DNA from: Nitrospira sp.
Lineage (GTDB): Bacteria > Nitrospirota > Thermodesulfovibrionia > Thermodesulfovibrionales > SM23-35
Direction: 5' to 3'
Length of the DNA: 8,848 bases
Assembly: GCA_016873575.1 (NCBI GenBank)
Contig: VGWY01000108.1
Coordinates: 1 to 8,848, forward strand
Shown: piece after piece, positions 4,724 through 8,848 of the stretch
How the letters are laid out: every line of letters begins with the position of its first letter
Position numbering within the stretch: position 1 is the stretch's first letter
The notes under the pieces: model-generated
Seen by the model: only the letters and a program-made list of their open reading frames with translations
Database searches by the model: none
What the model was told of the DNA's origin: nothing
Program-made: the position numbers and the translations under genes

Positions 4724-6494
4724 ACCTTACCAGAGTCCCCTTCCTGTTTGTTCCATATCTGAAGATGGTAATCCCCTTACAGCCCTTTTCATATGCAAGG
4801 AGAAATGCCTTTGTAACATCCTCCTTCGTTGATCTATAAGGCATATTAATGGTCTTTGAAACAGCATTATCAGTATATTCCTGAAAACAAGACTGCATCT
4901 CTATATGATCTTCCGGGGGGATCTCATGTGCTGTTTTGAACAGACCCCTGATTCTTGCTGGAATCTCTTTCATTCCTCTCAAATAACCTTTTGCTATAAC
5001 CTTCTCCCTGAGTTCTTCACTTAAAAAACCTTTATTTTTAGCTATCTCAAAAAAGTATTTATTAATCTCATTAAGCTCTGTATCCAGTATAAGCCTTTTG
5101 TATGCAATAGCAAAAAAAGGTTCTATCCCGCTTGAACAATCTGCAATGATTGAAAGTGTACCTGTAGGTGCAATGGTCGTTGTTGTTGCATTCCTTACAC
5201 GTGGCATGTCAGGTGTATCATAGATAGAGCCCTTAAAATTTGGAAAAACACCTCTTGCTTCAGATAGCCCGACAGATGCCATCCTTGCTGTGTCTCTTAT
5301 AAACCTCATCAGCTCCTTTGCAAGCCTGAATGCCCTTTTGTGATTGTAAGGAATACCAAGAAGTATCAACATGTCAGCCCATCCCATGATACCGAGTCCT
5401 ATCTTCCTATTGCCTTTGTGCATCTCTTCAATTGCAGGAATTGGATATTTATTAACATCTATGGAATTATCAAGAAACCTCACAGCAATTTTGATATCAC
5501 TTGAAAGTGAGTCCCAATCAATTTGGTCATTGGGCTTTGGCCGCTCACCCCCCCTACTCCCCCCCTTAGTAAGGGGGGGATTGAGGGGGGGTGACAAATG
5601 CCCAGCAATGAATGGTCTTTTCACATACTTCGATAGATTTATTGAGCCTAAAACACATGCCTCATAGGGAAGCAAGGGCTGCTCGCCGCATGGATTCGTT
5701 GATTCTATATTCCCGATTTGCGGGGTTGGATTTGTCCTGTTAATCCTGTCTATAAAGACGATGCCAGGATCACCGGTTTCCCATGCACTTTTAACCAGTG
5801 CATCAAAAATAACCTTTGCCTTCAGTCTGCTCACTACAGATCTACTTCGCGGATTAATAAGCTCATATTCTCCATCATTCCTGAGTGCATCTATAAATAC
5901 ATCTGTCACCGCCACAGAGATATTAAAGTTGGTTAGCTCACCTTCAGATCTCTTAATATTGATAAATTCAAGGATATCAGGATGGTCAATACGTAAAATT
6001 CCCATGTTTGCCCCTCTCCTCGCCCCACCCTGTTTGATAACCTCTGTTGCCGTGTTATAAATCTTCATAAATGAAACAGGACCACTTGCTACCCCACCTG
6101 TAGATCGGACAATATCTGCCTTCGGCCTCAATCTCGAAAATGAAAACCCTGTGCCTCCTCCACTCTGGAGAATAAGGGCAGCATTTTTCAGGGTATCAAA
6201 TATGGAGTTCATTGAGTCGTCCACAGGTAATACAAAACAAGCAGCGAGCTGTCCCATGTCCTTCCCTGCATTCATCAGGGTTGGTGAATTGGGGAGGAAT
6301 TTGAGATCTGTCATGAGTGAGTAGAATTTTTCTTCCCATTCCTCAGGATTTCCACCGTGTAGATCTTCTGCTGAGGCAATTGTCTTTGCAACCCTCTTAA
6401 ACATCCCTTCAGGTGTTTCTCTTGCGATACCATCCTCATCTTTCAGGAGGTACCTTTGATTGAGCACCTTCAGGGCATTTTTAGTTAAATTCAT
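4707..6494 (-). CDS. nrdJ: Adenosylcobalamin-dependent (class II) ribonucleotide reductase
   Basis: A 595-residue class II reductase, counted from the ATG at 6494 (the TTG at 6500 is less likely). It converts ribonucleotides to deoxyribonucleotides with a B12-derived radical and needs no oxygen. PNSPTLMNAG (68-77) opens the barrel; the redox pair is Cys86 and Cys280; the thiyl residue is Cys269 within NPCGE, with Asn267 and Glu271. The Cys269-Cys280 spacing equals that of Thermotoga maritima NrdJ (322 and 333). Later come IAPTGTLSIIADCSSGIEP and DNAVSKTINMP. Two oddities: residues 301-317 (SPPLNPPLTKGGSRGG then E) are encoded by an inserted palindromic repeat in a surface linker before DWDSL; and the protein ends soon after GCKGITIFRYG without the C-terminal CxxC tail many NrdJ proteins use for re-reduction. 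No ATP-cone is seen. It is 20 nt downstream of leuA, last in a pssA-leuA-nrdJ operon. Confidence 0.93.
   Translation of the reverse strand: MNLTKNALKVLNQRYLLKDEDGIARETPEGMFKRVAKTIASAEDLHGGNPEEWEEKFYSLMTDLKFLPNSPTLMNAGKDMGQLAACFVLPVDDSMNSIFDTLKNAALILQSGGGTGFSFSRLRPKADIVRSTGGVASGPVSFMKIYNTATEVIKQGGARRGANMGILRIDHPDILEFINIKRSEGELTNFNISVAVTDVFIDALRNDGEYELINPRSRSVVSRLKAKVIFDALVKSAWETGDPGIVFIDRINRTNPTPQIGNIESTNPCGEQPLLPYEACVLGSINLSKYVKRPFIAGHLSPPLNPPLTKGGSRGGERPKPNDQIDWDSLSSDIKIAVRFLDNSIDVNKYPIPAIEEMHKGNRKIGLGIMGWADMLILLGIPYNHKRAFRLAKELMRFIRDTARMASVGLSEARGVFPNFKGSIYDTPDMPRVRNATTTTIAPTGTLSIIADCSSGIEPFFAIAYKRLILDTELNEINKYFFEIAKNKGFLSEELREKVIAKGYLRGMKEIPARIRGLFKTAHEIPPEDHIEMQSCFQEYTDNAVSKTINMPYRSTKEDVTKAFLLAYEKGCKGITIFRYGTNRKGTLVRFTDTD
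5528..5610. repeat. Palindromic repeat inserted in frame within nrdJ
   Basis: The core 5545-5594 pairs TCACCCCCCC (5545-5554) with GGGGGGGTGA (5585-5594), and inside it CCCCCCCTTA (5559-5568) with TAAGGGGGGG (5570-5579). The flanks CATTGGGCTTTGG (5528-5540) and CAAATGCCCAGCAATG (5595-5610) are imperfect inverted copies, so the whole unit may be about 83 bp. On the nrdJ strand the core is read without a stop as SPPLNPPLTKGGSRGG. It belongs to the same loose family as 134-154, 2836-2882 and 8816-8836. Confidence 0.85.
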
Positions 6495-6514
6495 AACCAA
6501 GTTTATAGAGACGT

Positions 6515-8023
6515 TTATCTTCTTCTTGCTTCGAGCTTATTCAGTGCATTGATATAAGCCTTTGCAGATGCAACAATAATATCTGTATCAGCGCCATGTC
6601 CTCTCACAGACCTGCCATCCTCCTCAAGTGACACTACCACTTCTCCGAGGGCGTCAGTGCCACCGGTAATGCCCTTGACCTCAAATTTAAGCAACCTGCT
6701 CTTTGTATTTGTAATTGATGCAATAGCCTTATATGTTGCATCCACAGGCCCATCGCCGTGCTCCAGCCTGTCTATAATATTTTCACCTACCTTAAGCTTG
6801 ACTGCTGCAGTAGGTTTCTGATTCAATCCACTAACAATATATAAGTCAACAAGACTATAAACCTCCGGAACCTTTGTTACATCTTCGGAGATCAATGCCT
6901 CTATATCTTCATCAAAAATATCCTTCTTTTGATCAGCAAGTCTTTTGAATCGTTCGAACGTCTTGTTGAGCTCTTCATCAGTAAGGACATATCCAAGCTC
7001 CTTAAGCCTTGCCTTAAATGCATGCCGCCCGGAATGCTTGCCAAGGACAAGCTTTGTAGAATAAAGGCCGATACTTTCGGGTCTGATAATCTCATAAGTA
7101 GACTTTTCTTTCAGAAGTCCATCCTGATGGATACCGGATTCGTGTGCAAAGGCATTCGCCCCGACAATCGCCTTGTTCGGCTGTACTGAAATACCGGTTA
7201 TCTTTGTTACAAGTCTGCTACTGCGTATTATCTCCTCAGTATTTATCCTGGTATCAGCATGAAAAAGATCACGCCTTGTCCTTAATGCCATGACAACTTC
7301 TTCCATGGAACAGTTTCCTGCACGCTCTCCGATACCATTTATCGTACATTCGATTTGTCCAGCACCATTCAATACCGCAGACAAAGAATTTGCTACCGCA
7401 AGCCCGAGGTCATTATGACAGTGCACCGAGATTACAGCCTTATCAATATTCTTAACCCTGTCGTGGATTGCCTTTATTATTGCTCCGAATTCGACCGGGA
7501 TACTGTATCCAACAGTATCTGGAATATTAACTGTTGAAGCACCTGCCTCTATGACAGCCTCGACAACCTCACAGAGGTAATTTATATCAGTTCGTGTTGC
7601 ATCCATAGGTGAAAATTCCACATCTTCAACAAGGCTCCTTGCAAGCTTGACCATCTCTACAGATCTTTTCAATGCATCTTCCCTGCTGATGCGAAACTGA
7701 TATGTGAGATGAATATCAGAGGTCGAATGAAACGTATGGATCCTTCTTTTCGGAGCATCCTTCAATGCTTCCCATGCCCTCTGAATATCCTCTTCCTTTG
7801 CCCTTGCAAGACTGCATATAATGGGCCCTTCCACTTCACTGCCAATAATCTTTATCGCCTCAAAATCACCAGGTGAACTGAATGCAAACCCGGCCTCAAT
7901 GATATCAATCCCAAGTTTTGCAAGCTGTTTTGCAAGTGTCAGCTTCTCCTGAACATTCATTGATGCACCAGGTGACTGTTCACCATCCCTGAGCGTTGTA
8001 TCAAATATCCTTATTATTCTCAT
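6515..8023 (-). CDS. leuA: 2-isopropylmalate synthase
   Basis: A 502-residue enzyme condensing acetyl-CoA with 2-oxoisovalerate, the committed step of leucine synthesis. FDTTLRDGEQSPG (7-19) is the signature of the alpha-IPMS/homocitrate synthase family. Metal ligands Asp13, His201, His203 (HCHNDLGLAVAN) and Asn237 (GIGERAGN) match the E. coli LeuA set one residue earlier. FAHESGIHQDGLLK and VLGKHSGRHAFKARL follow. The C-terminal third (from about 375) is the leucine-binding regulatory domain and ends in GHGADTDIIVASAKAYINALN, so feedback inhibition by leucine is expected. The ATG at 8023 is chosen over TTG at 8026 because AGGTG lies 7 nt upstream; it overlaps the pssA stop by one base (TGATG), implying coupled translation. 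Citramalate or homocitrate synthase are less likely, given the full LeuA-like length and C-terminus. Other leu genes are not in the window. Confidence 0.94.
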   Translation of the reverse strand: MRIIRIFDTTLRDGEQSPGASMNVQEKLTLAKQLAKLGIDIIEAGFAFSSPGDFEAIKIIGSEVEGPIICSLARAKEEDIQRAWEALKDAPKRRIHTFHSTSDIHLTYQFRISREDALKRSVEMVKLARSLVEDVEFSPMDATRTDINYLCEVVEAVIEAGASTVNIPDTVGYSIPVEFGAIIKAIHDRVKNIDKAVISVHCHNDLGLAVANSLSAVLNGAGQIECTINGIGERAGNCSMEEVVMALRTRRDLFHADTRINTEEIIRSSRLVTKITGISVQPNKAIVGANAFAHESGIHQDGLLKEKSTYEIIRPESIGLYSTKLVLGKHSGRHAFKARLKELGYVLTDEELNKTFERFKRLADQKKDIFDEDIEALISEDVTKVPEVYSLVDLYIVSGLNQKPTAAVKLKVGENIIDRLEHGDGPVDATYKAIASITNTKSRLLKFEVKGITGGTDALGEVVVSLEEDGRSVRGHGADTDIIVASAKAYINALNKLEARRR

Positions 8024-8751
8024 CAAACAACACCTGCCTTATGTATTTGTTTCCTTCTCCTGTAATAGAGAATTATGTTTTCAATGATACCGCCAATTAA
8101 ATAAATCATAGCAAAAAAGAAAAGTGCTATGGGTGGATGCATGACGACCAGCACAAGGACAATGACTATAGCAACCAAGATCCAGAACGGTTTTCTCTCT
8201 CTGAAATTCAGCTCTTTTGCTCCATGGAACCTTAATGTGCTGACCATAAGCACTGCCAGTAACAATGTGAATAGCAATATGAAATAATTTTTTACTGGTA
8301 CCGTCTCCCATATCTCATAGTAGAAGATAACGAGTGTTGCAACAATCGTTGCAGCTCCAGGTATTGGCATCCCGGTAAATGCCTTGGATTCTGTTGAGCC
8401 CATCTGTACGTTATACCTGGCAAGCCTCAGTGCACCACATGCCACAAAAAGGAAAGCTGCTGCAAATCCAACCCGACCGAATGGAGCAAGTGCCCATTTA
8501 TAAAGCATGACTGCTGGAGCAACACCAAAGGCTACAAGGTCTGAGAGAGAGTCCAATTCTATTCCAAACCTTGTTGTGCTATGTGTAAGCCGTGCAACCC
8601 AGCCATCAAGACCATCAAATATATCAGCTATCAGTATGGCCCAGGCAGCATCGAGATAAGCACCTTTCAGTGCTGCGAGTATTGAATAAAATCCACAGAA
8701 CATTCCGCATAGTGTCAGAGTGTTTGGAAGTATATATATGCCTTTTCTCAT
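8023..8751 (-). CDS. pssA: CDP-diacylglycerol-serine O-phosphatidyltransferase
   Basis: A 242-residue integral membrane enzyme making phosphatidylserine, the precursor of phosphatidylethanolamine, from CDP-diacylglycerol and L-serine. The CDP-alcohol phosphatidyltransferase motif is complete: Asp46, Asp49-Gly50, Ala53-Arg54, Gly63, Asp67, Asp71 (DGLDGWVAR then GIELDSLSD). The opening LPNTLTLCGMFCGFYSI, the segment RLARYNVQ and the block GMPIPGAA are typical of the serine enzyme and argue against phosphatidylglycerophosphate synthase. About six to eight hydrophobic segments are visible, with a basic C-terminal tail (YYRRRKQIHK). The ATG at 8751 has no Shine-Dalgarno and begins 9 nt downstream of a dispersed repeat (8761-8785). 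It is first of the pssA-leuA-nrdJ run here. In many relatives phosphatidylserine decarboxylase precedes it; that gene, if present, lies beyond the window. Confidence 0.93.
   Translation of the reverse strand: MRKGIYILPNTLTLCGMFCGFYSILAALKGAYLDAAWAILIADIFDGLDGWVARLTHSTTRFGIELDSLSDLVAFGVAPAVMLYKWALAPFGRVGFAAAFLFVACGALRLARYNVQMGSTESKAFTGMPIPGAATIVATLVIFYYEIWETVPVKNYFILLFTLLLAVLMVSTLRFHGAKELNFRERKPFWILVAIVIVLVLVVMHPPIALFFFAMIYLIGGIIENIILYYRRRKQIHKAGVV
8031..8035 (-). promoter_or_regulatory. Ribosome binding site of leuA
   Basis: AGGTG on the reverse strand ends 7 nt before the ATG at 8023 and lies inside the end of pssA. It favours the ATG over the adjacent TTG at 8026. Confidence 0.6.
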
Positions 8752-8760
8752 TATTTAGAT

Positions 8761-8785
8761 GTAATTACTAATACGGTCATAAGTA
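8761..8785 (+). repeat. Dispersed repeat copy upstream of pssA
   Basis: Matches 2181-2205, the left end of the MITE-like element between tsaB and rimI, at 23 of 25 positions (shared core TACTAATRCGGTCATAAGTA). No inverted partner is seen before the window ends. It occupies the stretch where the pssA leader and ribosome binding site should be. Confidence 0.7.
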
Positions 8786-8796
8786 TGAAGACATTG

Positions 8797-8802
8797 ATTA
8801 TA
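8797..8802 (-). promoter_or_regulatory. Candidate -10 box upstream of pssA
   Basis: TATAAT on the reverse strand, about 45 nt before the pssA ATG. It has no TGn extension and no good -35, and follows a G-rich palindrome arm in the same way as the box at 169-174. Weak evidence; pssA may instead be read through from an upstream gene. Confidence 0.3.
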
Positions 8803-8815
8803 AAATCCCTCCTCA

Positions 8816-8836
8816 CCTCCCTTTGCTAAAGGGAGG
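8816..8836. repeat. GC-rich palindrome near the window end
   Basis: CCTCCCTTT (8816-8824), GCT, AAAGGGAGG (8828-8836): a perfect 9-bp stem with a 3-nt loop, preceded by AAATCCCTCCTCA. It belongs to the same loose family as the nrdJ insert. The element probably continues past 8848. Confidence 0.7.
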
Positions 8837-8848
8837 CAATGTACCCCT

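Noticed and set aside
5545..5594. Intein, intron or frameshift in nrdJ
   Set aside because: The insert is only about 50-83 bp, keeps frame, has no splicing motifs, and the flanking protein aligns with the family on both sides.
5371..5667. 98-codon forward frame antisense to nrdJ, reading PPLLPPLVRGGLRGG across the repeat
   Set aside because: It is the complement of the palindromic insert and the nrdJ coding strand; the opposite strand has a full, motif-rich reductase.
6495..6500. TTG start for nrdJ (597 residues)
   Set aside because: An ATG lies two codons downstream; no Shine-Dalgarno favours the TTG. Similar reasoning sets amrS at 3921 and leuA at 8023.

Overview
This window reads as ordinary bacterial chromosome, probably from an anaerobic or microaerobic member of the Nitrospirota (Thermodesulfovibrionia-like) or a deltaproteobacterial-type relative. 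That assignment is inference. It rests on the B12-dependent class II ribonucleotide reductase, the AmmeMemoRadiSam radical SAM enzyme, the pssA-leuA pairing, an AT-leaning base composition, and many short palindromic repeats between genes. No plasmid, phage, transposase, tRNA, rRNA or CRISPR array was found.

Layout. Positions 1-228 hold only palindromic repeats and a likely extended -10 promoter. A forward cluster follows: an MFS_3-type exporter (229-1434), tsaB (1456-2160) and rimI (2364-2807). The last two act in translation-related modification: TsaB in t6A37 of tRNA, RimI in N-terminal acetylation of ribosomal protein S18. A 203-bp gap full of nested repeats separates tsaB from rimI. rimI converges on amrS (complement 2911-3921) across a 21-bp perfect GC-rich hairpin. 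amrS and arsC (4289-4723) diverge from a 367-bp region made almost wholly of repeats, with a clear TGnTATAAT promoter at each edge. arsC converges on, and overlaps by 17 nt, the end of a reverse-strand operon transcribed pssA, leuA, nrdJ (8751 down to 4707). That operon makes phosphatidylserine, commits carbon to leucine and makes deoxyribonucleotides. Its genes touch or nearly touch: 1-nt overlap, then a 20-nt gap.

The most striking signal is the repeat load. At least five families of short palindromes occur in this 8.8 kb. One member lies in frame inside nrdJ and adds a Pro/Gly-rich loop. Others supply the stop codons of tsaB and amrS, sit directly upstream of pssA, or carry TATAAT boxes at their edges. 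I see no clearly new multi-gene system. The repeats are the part most worth a second look.
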